From: Methanobrevibacter sp.
Lineage (GTDB): Archaea > Methanobacteriota > Methanobacteria > Methanobacteriales > Methanobacteriaceae
DNA length: 64,000 nt
NCBI GenBank assembly: GCA_017434555.1
Contig: JAFRFB010000097.1
Span: 108,972 to 172,971, forward strand
Reading direction: 5' to 3'
Shown here: in pieces, positions 40,953 through 50,433 of the stretch
Numbering within the stretch: the stretch's first letter is position 1
Layout: each line of letters opens with the position of its first letter
Program-made: the position numbers and the translations under genes
The notes under the pieces: model-generated
Seen by the model: only the letters and a program-made list of their open reading frames with translations
What the model was told of the DNA's origin: nothing
The model's database searches: none

Positions 40953-43900
40953 ATGATTATAAAAAACGGTAAAGTACTTGCTATAAATTCAGTAAAACAT
41001 GATGCTACTCTTCAGGGTAATGGTCTTAGTGGAACTCCATTAGGTGTTAATACTGATATTTTAACACCTTATGCTAAGACAAACGATGTTAATCAAGAGT
41101 TTGTAGATACTTCGGCATGGGTCAATAAGAGATTTGATGATATTCCAGGTGCCGCAGCATATTCTGGTAAGGACGGTATTAAGGTTGATGGCCACATGAT
41201 TTCTGTTTCTGCAGATTTCGCCACAAAGGCATATGTAAATGCTGCCGATGACACAGTTAAAACATGGGTAGAAGATAAACAGTATTTACAGTCCGATGCA
41301 CTTAACGGTTATGCTAAAGAAAGTTGGGCAAATAATAAGTTCTTAACTAAGACTAGTGCAGATACTCTTTATCAGCCACTAGGAACTTATCTTACACCTG
41401 ATGCATTAAATCCGTATTTAACAAAGGCAAGTGCTGATACAATTTATCAACCTATTGGATCATATGCTACTTCTGCATATGTTCAGGAAGAAATTGCTAA
41501 AATTCCTGGTGCTACAGAATATAGTGGTGGCAAGGGCATTTCGGTTAAAAATTACATAATTGCTGTTTCTGCCGATTATCTTCCTGCTAATGCACTTGAC
41601 GGTTATGCAACTGAACAGTGGGTTTTGGGTAAAAATTATTTAACAAGTGCTAGCTTAACACCTTATGCAAAAACAGAAGATGTTGAACAAGAATTTACAG
41701 ATATTTCTGCTTGTATTGATAATAAGTTCCAAGTAAAGGGCGACTATATTACTTCTGCAGCTGAACAGTTCGCAGGTAAAAATCTTGTATTAAAAGATAA
41801 CAAATGGGTTGAAGCACCATCTGGAACTGTTTATACACAGGGTGATAATATTAATATTTCTCCTGATGGTGTAATTAGTGGTCGAAATTGGACACCTGAA
41901 CTTGCCGAAAAAGTTGATAAAGATTTATTCATAGAAACCTCAGCTGCACTTGCTACAGAAATAGGTAAGAAATTATATACTAGTGCAACAGAAGATTGGG
42001 ATGTTACACAGTATAGTGCAGGTAATGATTATATTACCGTTCAAAATCATAAGATTTATGGTCATGACTGGACTACTGAACTCAATGAAAAACAAGATCT
42101 TTTGACAATAGAACAGATTTCTGCAATTAGTTCTGTAAGTGCAATTCAGATTGTTTCTGGAAATTGGGTTACTTCAGCAGATAATTTTGAACCTAATTTG
42201 TCTTATGTTCTTGAAAAAGATAATGATACAACTAAATGGGTAGGATATGATTTATCAGATATTGGTAAAACTTACAAGCAGGGCGCAAACATTGCAATTA
42301 CAGAAGATAATACTATAAGTGGTCGTGATTGGACGCCTGAGCTCGGTGAAAAAGTAGATGCCGATGAATTTGAAGAAGTAGTTACTAAAATCGAAACTGA
42401 AGTTGGAAAGAAATTATATACCAGTGCAACAGAAGATTGGGATGTTACACCATATAGTGCAGGAAATGATTTAATCGATGTACGTGATCATAAGATTTAT
42501 GGTTATGATTGGACTAATGAAATTTCTGCAAAAGTTGATCAAGATGAATTTGATGTTACCGTTGATCAAATTGCAGATGTTTGTGTAACATTATCTGGTG
42601 CTATTGATGAAGTTTCTGCAACAATCGATGATTTATCAGCAACAGTTGAAAGAGATTACGTAAAGAAGGGTGAAATTCCAGAACCTGTATTCTATGACAT
42701 TTCTGCAAAGTATGCAATGGCACAGTCTGGAACATACAACGATAAGGATTATTACTTCATTTCTGGTGCTGAAATTGTTGGAAGTAATGGTGTTTCTGCT
42801 GAATATAATGAAGAAACAAATACATGGGATATTGGTTTAAGTGCTAATGATTTGGAATACATGTATGATACTTACAGAAGTAATAATACTGTAATTTCTG
42901 CTGGTACAATAATTCCATTTAACGGAACTAATTATCACAATATTGTTGTTGATGCAAATGGTTTGATTACATTACCAGAAACGACAAATAAATTTACTTT
43001 CTGTATCAATGAAACTATTGAAGGTAATAATCCAGGAACACATGCTTACTTATTAAATAAGCTCATATTGAGTGCTACTGATAACACAGAACTTGTTTCT
43101 ACTCAAAATTACTACCCAACAGAAGTCGGAACTAGCAATGCTACTATTGCTATTACAGTTGACCATACTGTTGCCCCAACAAGAAAATACTGTGTTGTTT
43201 ATGACGGTAGCGAAATTCCAGCAACTGCTCATTTGAACGTTACAGCAAGTATTGTTGAAGAAGTTGTAAGCACTAATGATACTAGTGTTCTTATGAATGT
43301 TTATACTGGCGATAGTCCAATTTCTGTCAATAATGACAATAGAAAGATTGGTCTTAAGTATGATAATCAGATTTTCACATTAAATAGCAATAATCAGCTT
43401 ACACTTACAAATGGTTCTACAGATACTCCAATTGACCCAGTAGTATTTGATAAGTTAGTTAATTCTATTAATGGTCGTATGACTGAAACTATCCCATTCG
43501 GTGCTTTAAATACTGTTGGAGATTTGGTTGGTAGTATGCAATATTCATACTTATTTAGACCAGCAATAGAATATGAATTTAGTCCATTAACACAAGCATA
43601 TATGAATGGTGGTAATGCTGATGCTAACGAATATGTTTCTGTTGCAGTTTATGAAGGTGTTGCTGGTCAATCAAAAATGCTATGGGAAAGTGAATATGGA
43701 TTAATTCCGACAGCTGGTGGTCAGGTAGTAATGAATACAAGAAACTTATACCCAATAGAAGAGTTAGGTACAATGTATCCTGAACAATTATATTATGTAT
43801 GTATAAGAATTGATAAACTTAATGACCATGGCGGAACTTGGCATAATGTTCTTGGTTTAGGCATGGGTTCGAATACATCTGTAGATATTGGTAATCCAAA

Positions 43901-44033
43901 ACCATGGTTAGGTTTACAAAATATAACAACACTTGATTTTATCAGACCATATTATGATTTTGCAAATGCTGGTTCAATGGATAAATTTGGTGGTATTAAA
44001 CCATATGTTGGCTTTAGAACAAGAACAAATTAA
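40953..44033 (+). CDS. Long tail fibre protein
   Basis: 1026 aa. Repeated fibre units: (S)AD-x-(L/I)YQP-(L/I)G-x-Y, (A)TKAYV, EQWVLGKNYL and other heptad-like Ala/Ser/Asp segments through residues 1-600. A duplicated module of about 145 aa carries YTQGDNINISPDGVISGRNWTPELAEKVD and its copy YKQGANIAITEDNTISGRDWTPELGEKVD. A beta-rich tip follows (700-1026). It is probably the distal or proximal half fibre. Late promoter; followed by a small chaperone-like gene. Confidence 0.8.
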   Translation: MIIKNGKVLAINSVKHDATLQGNGLSGTPLGVNTDILTPYAKTNDVNQEFVDTSAWVNKRFDDIPGAAAYSGKDGIKVDGHMISVSADFATKAYVNAADDTVKTWVEDKQYLQSDALNGYAKESWANNKFLTKTSADTLYQPLGTYLTPDALNPYLTKASADTIYQPIGSYATSAYVQEEIAKIPGATEYSGGKGISVKNYIIAVSADYLPANALDGYATEQWVLGKNYLTSASLTPYAKTEDVEQEFTDISACIDNKFQVKGDYITSAAEQFAGKNLVLKDNKWVEAPSGTVYTQGDNINISPDGVISGRNWTPELAEKVDKDLFIETSAALATEIGKKLYTSATEDWDVTQYSAGNDYITVQNHKIYGHDWTTELNEKQDLLTIEQISAISSVSAIQIVSGNWVTSADNFEPNLSYVLEKDNDTTKWVGYDLSDIGKTYKQGANIAITEDNTISGRDWTPELGEKVDADEFEEVVTKIETEVGKKLYTSATEDWDVTPYSAGNDLIDVRDHKIYGYDWTNEISAKVDQDEFDVTVDQIADVCVTLSGAIDEVSATIDDLSATVERDYVKKGEIPEPVFYDISAKYAMAQSGTYNDKDYYFISGAEIVGSNGVSAEYNEETNTWDIGLSANDLEYMYDTYRSNNTVISAGTIIPFNGTNYHNIVVDANGLITLPETTNKFTFCINETIEGNNPGTHAYLLNKLILSATDNTELVSTQNYYPTEVGTSNATIAITVDHTVAPTRKYCVVYDGSEIPATAHLNVTASIVEEVVSTNDTSVLMNVYTGDSPISVNNDNRKIGLKYDNQIFTLNSNNQLTLTNGSTDTPIDPVVFDKLVNSINGRMTETIPFGALNTVGDLVGSMQYSYLFRPAIEYEFSPLTQAYMNGGNADANEYVSVAVYEGVAGQSKMLWESEYGLIPTAGGQVVMNTRNLYPIEELGTMYPEQLYYVCIRIDKLNDHGGTWHNVLGLGMGSNTSVDIGNPKPWLGLQNITTLDFIRPYYDFANAGSMDKFGGIKPYVGFRTRTN
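41967..42030 (+). repeat. Direct repeat copy 1 in the fibre gene
   Basis: 64 nt beginning AGAAATTATATACTAGTGCA, about 90 % identical to 42407-42471. Encodes KKLYTSATEDWDVTQYSAGND. Confidence 0.7.
42407..42471 (+). repeat. Direct repeat copy 2 in the fibre gene
   Basis: Second copy of the module at 41967, encoding KKLYTSATEDWDVTPYSAGND. High nucleotide identity indicates a recent duplication or gene conversion and is a possible recombination point for fibre length change. Confidence 0.7.
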
Positions 44034-44045
44034 TTATGAGGATAT

Positions 44046-44399
44046 ATGTTAGTTACTTATAATAAAGAAAAGATTTCACAAAATTATAATAATGCATTTT
44101 TTGGTGCATATTATGATTTATTTAATTCTGCAAGTCATATATCCGGTCTTGATTGGAATTACAAAATTGCACCATATCTGGATAGAGATTTGCATGAAAA
44201 ATTGTTAGAAATTACACAATCAGATATGCTTCCAATTATTAACGTAGTTCCAAGTATTCTTTCTTTAATTAGAAGTGGATATTTCTATACTGCTAGTTTA
44301 ATGGTTCAGCAGCTTGATGTGTCACATAGCAAAAAGCTTATAAATATTAAAAATTGGTTACTTAAGTCTTTAATTGAAGCAGACGATACAGAGGAATAA
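44046..44399 (+). CDS. Small fibre-associated protein with PSILSLI helix domain
   Basis: 117 aa. The end, LPIINVVPSILSLIRSGYFYTASLMVQQLD...KKLINIKNWLLKSLIEADD, resembles the C-terminal part of the product at 47864 (LAPVISLVQTGSFREAKQVLQSLETD). Both lie at the 3' side of fibre genes. They may be fibre-assembly chaperones or connector proteins. GAGG before ATG. Confidence 0.55.
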   Translation: MLVTYNKEKISQNYNNAFFGAYYDLFNSASHISGLDWNYKIAPYLDRDLHEKLLEITQSDMLPIINVVPSILSLIRSGYFYTASLMVQQLDVSHSKKLINIKNWLLKSLIEADDTEE

Positions 44400-44402
44400 T
44401 TC

Positions 44403-46463
44403 ATGGCAGATTTAATAATTCAAAATCCAAGTATAACACCAAACGTCTTTGAATATGATGAAGCAGGACGTGTTTCTGCTATTTCCGGACATCCTCTTGC
44501 TGGTGAAGGTGGTGGAACAATTGTAAAAAGCGACTTAATGTGGAAACCTAATGTTGGAAATGATGGTTATGTTCGCTGGACACTCGCATCTTCTGCTACG
44601 ACGCCAGGTGAAGCCTACATTTCTGGTGCACAAGGTGCACCCGGACAAAATGGTGAAAACGGTACATCAATCGTTCTTCAGTCGGTAACTGATGTTGAAG
44701 GTGGTAAGCAGGTTACCCTTGCTTGGGGTGATGATGAAACTCCATCTACTTCTTCATTCGTTATTCCTAGTGGTACTAATGGTAAGGACGGAAAAGACGG
44801 AACTAACGGTACATCAGTTTATCTCGATAATGTATCTACCGTTGCAGGCGGTACACAAGTCACTTTAGGTTGGGGTGCTTCTGATACATCTGCATTCGTT
44901 ATTCCTAGTGGTGCTCCAGGTACTAATGGACAAGATGGAGTATCTCCTTTAGTAACGACTTCTGAGATTTCACCAACTTCTCAACATCCACAAGGCGGTA
45001 CTTCTGTCACAATTACAGATAAGACTGGTGATCATCAGTTTGACGTCTGGAATGGTATAAATGGACAAGGCGCTACAGTTAACTTGCTTGACGGTACTGG
45101 TATTCATATTACTAATGATGGAACAAATTATACTATTGCTGTTTCTGCTGATTATGCTGCTAAATCTTATGTAGATAGTGCAAGCGCTTATGCTTTAAGT
45201 CAAGCAGAATCATGGGTTGTAACTGAAGGTTATTTGAAAGAAGTTCCTGATGAGTATGCCTTAAAAACTGATATTCCTAAAACAGTTGCTCAATTAACAG
45301 ATAGTGGAAATTATTATAAAAAGACAGAAACAAGTGGCGCAACTGAAATTACTAATGCTTTAAGTACAAAACTTGATTCAACTGCTGCTGCTCAAACATA
45401 TCAAACTAAATCTGATATGGCTAATTACTTGACAACAAGTGATGCTTCTACTACATATCAGCCAAAGGGAAATTATGCTTCTGCATCAGATATAACTGAT
45501 ATGGCTACGAAGACTTGGGTCACTGGACAAGGTTATCTGACTGCTGTTCCAGATTCTTATGCAACGAAAACATACGCGAATGAAGCTAGCGCTAATGCTT
45601 ATGATAAAGCTGTTGCACAAATACCAACTGTTACTGGTTTTATAACAAAAGATGCTGATAATTTAACATATTACTATAAGAAGACTGAAACAAGCGGCGC
45701 AACTGAATTATCTACTGAATTTGCAAAGTATGTTATTAAACCAGATTCTTCATTAGTAAATAAGTATTTAGTATTAAGAACAGATAATGCTGGTAATGTA
45801 AGTGGTTGGTGTGATTTCCAAGACCAATCTTATTCTAAATCAGAAGCTAATGGAACATTCGTAGCAACAGCTAATATAGACACTACAACATTATCAGGTG
45901 ATGGTAAATCTGTAAGTACAAAACTAGGTGTAAAAACAGATGTTATTGCTACTAAAGATTGGTTAGATGATAATTATCTTCCATTATCTGGCGGAACTGT
46001 TACTGGTGATGTTATCGTTAAATCTACCGGAACTAATATTTTAGCGGTAAATACTACTGCTACTTTAATGGGACAATCTAGAGTATCAAATTTAACAGAT
46101 ACTACAGCAATTGGTACTAACTGGTTGGGTGTAAATAGTAATGGTGGTGGTTTCTTAAAGAATGTTCAAGGTGGAAATGTTGGTGATTTAAATGGTACAT
46201 CTATACAAATTAACTTTGCTCCTGATGGTGCTAATTCTTATGGTAATATTACTGTTAATTCACAGGGAAATGAATCAAAAATAATAAATGTTCCAACTGC
46301 ATCTTATAATTCAATGTCAAGCTTTGACAATACAAACGGACCTAACTATATGTTAAGAAAGACTGCTGGTGGTTTTGATATAGGTGCATGTGTAATTAAC
46401 GTTACAGAAGTTCCAACAGCCACAGAAGCAAATACATACTATTTCGTTTATGATATTGTTTAA
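44403..46463 (+). CDS. Tail fibre protein with collagen-like segments
   Basis: 686 aa. Three Gly-x-y runs: GAQGAPGQNGENGTS (about 78-92), GTNGKDGKDGTNGTS (about 125-139) and GAPGTNGQDGVSP (about 170-182), separated by repeated units VxLxxVxxVxGGxQVTLxWG. These typically form triple helices in phage fibres. Then YYKKTETSGATE(I/L) and TYQ(T/P)K repeats, and a beta-rich tip. It starts 3 nt after the previous stop. Confidence 0.8.
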   Translation: MADLIIQNPSITPNVFEYDEAGRVSAISGHPLAGEGGGTIVKSDLMWKPNVGNDGYVRWTLASSATTPGEAYISGAQGAPGQNGENGTSIVLQSVTDVEGGKQVTLAWGDDETPSTSSFVIPSGTNGKDGKDGTNGTSVYLDNVSTVAGGTQVTLGWGASDTSAFVIPSGAPGTNGQDGVSPLVTTSEISPTSQHPQGGTSVTITDKTGDHQFDVWNGINGQGATVNLLDGTGIHITNDGTNYTIAVSADYAAKSYVDSASAYALSQAESWVVTEGYLKEVPDEYALKTDIPKTVAQLTDSGNYYKKTETSGATEITNALSTKLDSTAAAQTYQTKSDMANYLTTSDASTTYQPKGNYASASDITDMATKTWVTGQGYLTAVPDSYATKTYANEASANAYDKAVAQIPTVTGFITKDADNLTYYYKKTETSGATELSTEFAKYVIKPDSSLVNKYLVLRTDNAGNVSGWCDFQDQSYSKSEANGTFVATANIDTTTLSGDGKSVSTKLGVKTDVIATKDWLDDNYLPLSGGTVTGDVIVKSTGTNILAVNTTATLMGQSRVSNLTDTTAIGTNWLGVNSNGGGFLKNVQGGNVGDLNGTSIQINFAPDGANSYGNITVNSQGNESKIINVPTASYNSMSSFDNTNGPNYMLRKTAGGFDIGACVINVTEVPTATEANTYYFVYDIV

Positions 46464-46472
46464 TGAGGTATT

Positions 46473-47852
46473 ATGGCCGGTGAACTAGAACATATTAGAC
46501 CAACACACCCCAGTCAGACTAATCTGGCAGCAAGAACCAGAAATATTATCTGGTGTGATGCTGCAGGTAATGCTCACAGTATTAAAGCTGTATATTGGTC
46601 TCCATCTAATAATGCAAATGATCTTAAACTCATTTGGTTAAGAGATCATGCACAAAGAACATTAGTTGCTGGTGATAAATGTGTAGCTATTGAAATTGAT
46701 TTAGTTAATGCAACTGAAAATTTAGTTATCAATTCACTTGAAATTTTTACATCACAACATAGTACTAGTACTACTAGTACAAGTGCAAGAATTCATATTT
46801 ATTATGCTAATGGTATTGAAATAGCACAAATTATTGGTGACGGTGAAGATACTCAAACTGAAATATATTCATTAACTGGTTATCCAAGATATGTAAATGG
46901 TTTAAATATAACATTATATAAAGGTTATAAGTACTATATAGCATATAATGATGCTACTATAAGTAGTTATTATCCTGCATATTTTCAAAATGAAAATGGA
47001 AATTATAAAGAATTTAATAGTGTTAATAGTCAAGATGATCAGTGTATTGATGAATATAAAAAAGTACTTCCTGTATCTGGAAATGATTTAACAGAAACAG
47101 ATTTACAACAAATTTTACAATTAAATCAATATGATAAATTCGCTTGGATTGGAAATAACATTACTGTTAATAGTCAAGCCATTGTACGTGGTGATTATCT
47201 AGGTATAAAACAAACAACTTCACTAACAGCAAATATATTATCTGAAACTGATATTTGGGGTACAGCTAAAGATACGATTTTTATATGGCATAATAAATCT
47301 AATACAAATGTATCGCAAAGAATTTATAAAAAAACGGCTGATGCAGTTTCAGGTACAATAGGTCATTTAAATCCAACAGGTTCGGAAGATAAGTATTTAG
47401 CTTCTATTATATTAACACTAAAAAATGGACCTGCAGTGTTAGAGTCTGATCCATCTTGGTGGTTTACTAGCACAACTCCACTTGGTTCATTATTTAAATT
47501 AAAAGATGGATATAGTGTAGGATTTTCTTCAGATACACCATCTACTTCTTATCCATCAGATCCACAAGAAAATACATTTTATTATTTAAACATTTCTGGA
47601 TTACAAAATCCACCATCTGTTTATCTTTATAAAAATAATACATATACATTTGTGAATAAATGGGGCGGCGCCGATGTTTTAAATTATTTAGATACTATTA
47701 GTCCAGCTAATATAGCTGAAAATGTATTGTTATCAACACATATACAAGAAGGCTCACCATTTACAAGAGAAGCATCTTTAGCAAATGCTACTCTACAAAC
47801 AACAAGAAAATACTATTTAAAAATAAATGGAAATTTATATCCACAAAATTAA
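46473..47852 (+). CDS. Fibre-tip / adhesin-like protein
   Basis: 459 aa. N-terminus MAGELEHIRPTHPSQTNLAARTRNIIWCDAAGN resembles attachment segments of fibre tips. The body is beta-rich and aromatic (YYANGIEIAQIIGDGED; YKGYKYYIAYNDA). GAGG precedes ATG in the TAATGAGG junction used throughout the fibre operon. Confidence 0.62.
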   Translation: MAGELEHIRPTHPSQTNLAARTRNIIWCDAAGNAHSIKAVYWSPSNNANDLKLIWLRDHAQRTLVAGDKCVAIEIDLVNATENLVINSLEIFTSQHSTSTTSTSARIHIYYANGIEIAQIIGDGEDTQTEIYSLTGYPRYVNGLNITLYKGYKYYIAYNDATISSYYPAYFQNENGNYKEFNSVNSQDDQCIDEYKKVLPVSGNDLTETDLQQILQLNQYDKFAWIGNNITVNSQAIVRGDYLGIKQTTSLTANILSETDIWGTAKDTIFIWHNKSNTNVSQRIYKKTADAVSGTIGHLNPTGSEDKYLASIILTLKNGPAVLESDPSWWFTSTTPLGSLFKLKDGYSVGFSSDTPSTSYPSDPQENTFYYLNISGLQNPPSVYLYKNNTYTFVNKWGGADVLNYLDTISPANIAENVLLSTHIQEGSPFTREASLANATLQTTRKYYLKINGNLYPQN

Positions 47853-47863
47853 TGGAGTTGATC

Positions 47864-48508
47864 ATGCGAGAATATTTTGCAGTAAACAAAGAAACTAATA
47901 TGATAGCTCATCATGCAGCAAATTTATCTTTAATTAAAAAGAGAATGGAAGAGCTAGGAGAAAAAGAAGAAGATTTTTATATTTTGGAGGATGTAAATAT
48001 GAAATATATTTCACGTATTACTTTTGTTGACGATGAATGTGTTTATAATAATAAAAATTTCTGGTTTAATAATTCTAAAGAAATAGCTGAAGATTTTGAA
48101 AATCATATAGTTAAAGATTTTTTAGGAAATATAGTAGATCTATATCGCTATAATATTGAAATGAATTCAAATATTTCACGTATTTCTTCTATTGATGGTC
48201 TTGCAGGTGAGATCGATTATAACATTACAGTAGGTAATGAATTTATAGCTTTATTCAGAGAAGAATGCGTTAAGACAGACTTTAAAGGAATTACTCCTTT
48301 AGAGATTGGAATTAAGTTAGCGCCAGTAATTTCACTTGTTCAAACAGGCTCTTTTAGAGAAGCTAAGCAAGTTCTACAGTCATTGGAAACAGATCCATTT
48401 TTAACAGAAGAACGTATTGCTAAGTATATTGCAATGATGGATTCAGCAGATGCTATTGAGTATGCAACGCCAGAAGAGTTCTTCTATACAGCGCAAGAAA
48501 ATGTTTAA
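47864..48508 (+). CDS. Fibre-associated protein, related to the 44046 product
   Basis: 214 aa from ATG 47864, preferred over ATG 47852 because TGGAG then serves as its ribosome-binding site. N-terminal part REYFAVNKETNMIAHHAANLSLIKKRM. C-terminal domain ITPLEIGIKLAPVISLVQTGSFREAKQVLQSLETD parallels the domain of the 44046 product. Last gene before a bidirectional terminator. Confidence 0.55.
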   Translation: MREYFAVNKETNMIAHHAANLSLIKKRMEELGEKEEDFYILEDVNMKYISRITFVDDECVYNNKNFWFNNSKEIAEDFENHIVKDFLGNIVDLYRYNIEMNSNISRISSIDGLAGEIDYNITVGNEFIALFREECVKTDFKGITPLEIGIKLAPVISLVQTGSFREAKQVLQSLETDPFLTEERIAKYIAMMDSADAIEYATPEEFFYTAQENV

Positions 48509-48513
48509 AATAA

Positions 48514-48541
48514 AAAAGGTAAGTCAATTAAGACTTACCTT
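48514..48541. terminator. Bidirectional terminator
   Basis: AAAGGTAAGTC (48514-48524) pairs with GACTTACCTTT (48531-48541), ending the plus-strand fibre operon and the minus-strand Hsp20 transcript. Confidence 0.75.
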
Positions 48542-48566
48542 TATATTTTTGATTTAAAATTGGTTA

Positions 48567-48995
48567 TTAGCCAACGTTAAATTCAACCGGACGGGCTTCA
48601 GGACAGACCGGGATGTTGATGGTCAAAAGGCCATTTTCAACCTTAGCGGTGAGTTCCTTCATGCTGAGGTTAGCCGGAACAAAGATCTTGATAGAGAGCT
48701 TGCCGCTACCCTTGATCTTACGAACTGTGTAAACACGCTTTGCTTCAGCATCCTTTTCAGCGTCGGTGACTTCCTTCTCAACAGTTTCGATAGTAAGATA
48801 TGCCTTACCGTCTTCAATGGTGCCCTTGAGCTTGATGTCTTCACGGGTCTTACCAACGACTGCAACTTCAATAGTGCTCGAACCATCTTCTTCGTGAATG
48901 ATGTTGAGCGGGACATTGACCTTTTCAGCAGTGTCATTAAAAGATGCATCGAATGCATTGAGTTCCTTGAGAAGATTTTCAAAAATATTATTCAT
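48567..48995 (-). CDS. Small heat-shock protein, Hsp20 / alpha-crystallin family
   Basis: 142 aa. Alpha-crystallin domain: VPLNIIHEEDGSSTIEVAVVGKTREDIKLKG (about 27-57), YLTIETVEKE, and the C-terminal GLLTINIPVC with the I-x-I-type motif (about 126-134). Holdase chaperone for unfolded proteins. Hsp20-like genes occur in cyanophages and other large myoviruses. GC content is higher and codons more biased (GCC, AAG, CTC) than in neighbours, suggesting very high expression or recent acquisition. Confidence 0.85.
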   Translation of the reverse strand: MNNIFENLLKELNAFDASFNDTAEKVNVPLNIIHEEDGSSTIEVAVVGKTREDIKLKGTIEDGKAYLTIETVEKEVTDAEKDAEAKRVYTVRKIKGSGKLSIKIFVPANLSMKELTAKVENGLLTINIPVCPEARPVEFNVG

Positions 48996-49116
48996 AGTAT
49001 TCTATCCTTTCGAGACCTTACGTGTCTCTTTTCGTTTCATTGTTAAGACATAAATCACGTTTGTGTATTCATGTTTTAATTGGCGAAACTAACCAATTAA
49101 ACTCTTGTTAAACTCA

Positions 49117-49140
49117 TTTTCGTTATATTTATAACGAAAA
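49117..49140 (-). promoter_or_regulatory. Late promoter inside a perfect palindrome, upstream of hsp20
   Basis: TTTTCGTTAT (49117-49126) and ATAACGAAAA (49131-49140) are perfect inverted repeats around ATTT. TATAAATA (minus strand, 49126-49133) is in the centre. The 130-nt leader has two more hairpins, TAATTGG/CCAATTA and GAGAC/GTCTC just before AAAGGA. Confidence 0.55.
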
Positions 49141-49143
49141 TTT

Positions 49144-49599
49144 TTACGATGTCGCCATCATGAGTTTCTTGTAATCAAGGTAATTCTTGATAGCGAAAGA
49201 TAAATTCTTTATGTTATTCAGTGTATTTTCGATGAATTCCAAAAAGTATTTCTGTTGGTTAACCTGTTTTAGTTTTGCTACATAAGGAGTACAACAATTA
49301 ATCTGCGAATCAATTTCTTTTGCTGTTTCCCAAAATTCATTGATTGAGATATTGTATTTCTTTTGTAACTCCACTGTATTTCTAGGTCTTTTGAAACACT
49401 TTGTCAAATCACCGTATAATTCCAACAATTCTACATTTAAGCTTGCACAAACATATTTCTGGTCTTGATACAATTTAATCCATTCTTGAATAACGGCTGG
49501 CAAAATATTATTCTTTTTAATAATTGCCTCCAAAGTATCAGGCATAGATAAATCTGTTTTTGCTTTTTCCTCAACTTGTTTAAACGTCTCTAAATTCAT
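49144..49599 (-). CDS. Unknown helical protein
   Basis: 151 aa. Helical and charged: METFKQVEEKAKTD-like start, then KKNNILPAVIQEWIKLYQDQKY and FLEFIENTLNNIKNLSFAIKNYLDYKKLM. It overlaps the Nudix gene by 4 nt (ATGA), so the two are cotranslated. No family recognised. Confidence 0.55.
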   Translation of the reverse strand: MNLETFKQVEEKAKTDLSMPDTLEAIIKKNNILPAVIQEWIKLYQDQKYVCASLNVELLELYGDLTKCFKRPRNTVELQKKYNISINEFWETAKEIDSQINCCTPYVAKLKQVNQQKYFLEFIENTLNNIKNLSFAIKNYLDYKKLMMATS

Positions 49600-50042
49600 A
49601 CCTTATTTATGTCACGCTCTTTGTAGCGTTTAATGCAATCGGCTACGAGCGGTCCCAAACTTCTGTAATATGTTTGGGTAGCGGTGTCATCAATCAGTTT
49701 GTAATCATCTACTTCCAAAGGAGTTCTTCCTTCGAAATTAAAAGTAGTAGAACAGCTCAAGTCTTTAAGATTGATGTCAGTTTCTGCGACATAAAGATGT
49801 AAATCTTTATACTTGGTATATAAGAACATACCACAGTCATAAAGATCAGATTCGGTAAGTATAATATTAGCTTCTTCTTTTAATTCACGTAAAGCTGTTT
49901 CCACATGAGTCTCGTTACCTTCTACATGTCCCTTTGGAATATCCCAATTACCGTCTCTATATGAGTGACAAGAAGGATGACATGCCAAAAGCTTACGAGA
50001 TGCTTTATCAATAATAATTACACCACAACTAATAGCCTTCAT
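49596..50042 (-). CDS. Nudix hydrolase
   Basis: 148 aa. Nudix box GHVEGNETHVETALRELKEEANI (about 38-60) fits G-x5-E-x7-R-E-x2-E-E with Ala in place of the usual Gly near the end. WDIPKGH precedes it. Nudix enzymes hydrolyse nucleoside diphosphates linked to another group: ADP-ribose, NAD(H), Ap4A, capped RNA or oxidised dNTPs. Substrate cannot be read from sequence; NAD-related genes on the same strand make ADP-ribose or NAD derivatives plausible. Its own promoter is at 50060. Confidence 0.83.
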   Translation of the reverse strand: MKAISCGVIIIDKASRKLLACHPSCHSYRDGNWDIPKGHVEGNETHVETALRELKEEANIILTESDLYDCGMFLYTKYKDLHLYVAETDINLKDLSCSTTFNFEGRTPLEVDDYKLIDDTATQTYYRSLGPLVADCIKRYKERDINKV

Positions 50043-50059
50043 ATAATTCCTTTATCACA

Positions 50060-50088
50060 AATATAGTAAAAACGGTTGGTTTTGTAAA
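50060..50088 (-). promoter_or_regulatory. Vegetative promoter of the Nudix gene
   Basis: Minus strand TTTACA (50083-50088), 17-nt spacer, TATATT (50060-50065) followed by TG. Confidence 0.7.
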
Positions 50089-50112
50089 CGGTTAGAGATT
50101 TATTTTTATTTT

Positions 50113-50424
50113 TTAAAGATATTCGGGATGAGTATCTTTAATATATTCATATTGGTTCATGAGACCAACATAAAATTCAGAAAGCTTGTCAATTTGCATA
50201 TTAAGCGTTTTGGACTTGTCTTTTACAGTAGGTATAGATTCTTTCGCCTCTGCAAAAGAAACAAGTTTAAACGGCGTTTTAAAGCAATCTGGATGCGTTT
50301 CGCTAATACCCTTTAAAAGATTATACTTCTCAGTATAAAACTCCTCCAGGGTATGCATACGGTTAGTTAAAGTCTCATTAGTAGCCTCTTGACGAGCTAC
50401 ACTTTCGTTTAATGTTTCTGCCAT
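50113..50424 (-). CDS. Small protein with two copies of a 25-residue unit
   Basis: 103 aa. TLEEFYTEKYNLLKGISETHPDCF (25-48) and KLSEFYVGLMNQYEYIKDTHPEYL (80-103) are copies of one unit: L-x-EFY...Y...I-x-(E/D)THP. Helical by composition. It follows the RNA ligase gene by 9 nt and is probably cotranscribed. Function unknown. Confidence 0.55.
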   Translation of the reverse strand: MAETLNESVARQEATNETLTNRMHTLEEFYTEKYNLLKGISETHPDCFKTPFKLVSFAEAKESIPTVKDKSKTLNMQIDKLSEFYVGLMNQYEYIKDTHPEYL

Positions 50425-50433
50425 AGAATTTCC

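Noticed and set aside
48996..49116. RNA thermometer in the hsp20 leader
   Set aside because: Hairpins are present, but none pairs with the AAAGGA ribosome-binding site, as a thermometer would require.
49600..49612. CATAAATA as a late promoter for the 49144 gene
   Set aside because: It lies inside the last codons of the Nudix gene, differs from the consensus, and the two genes overlap by ATGA, so coupling is the simpler reading.
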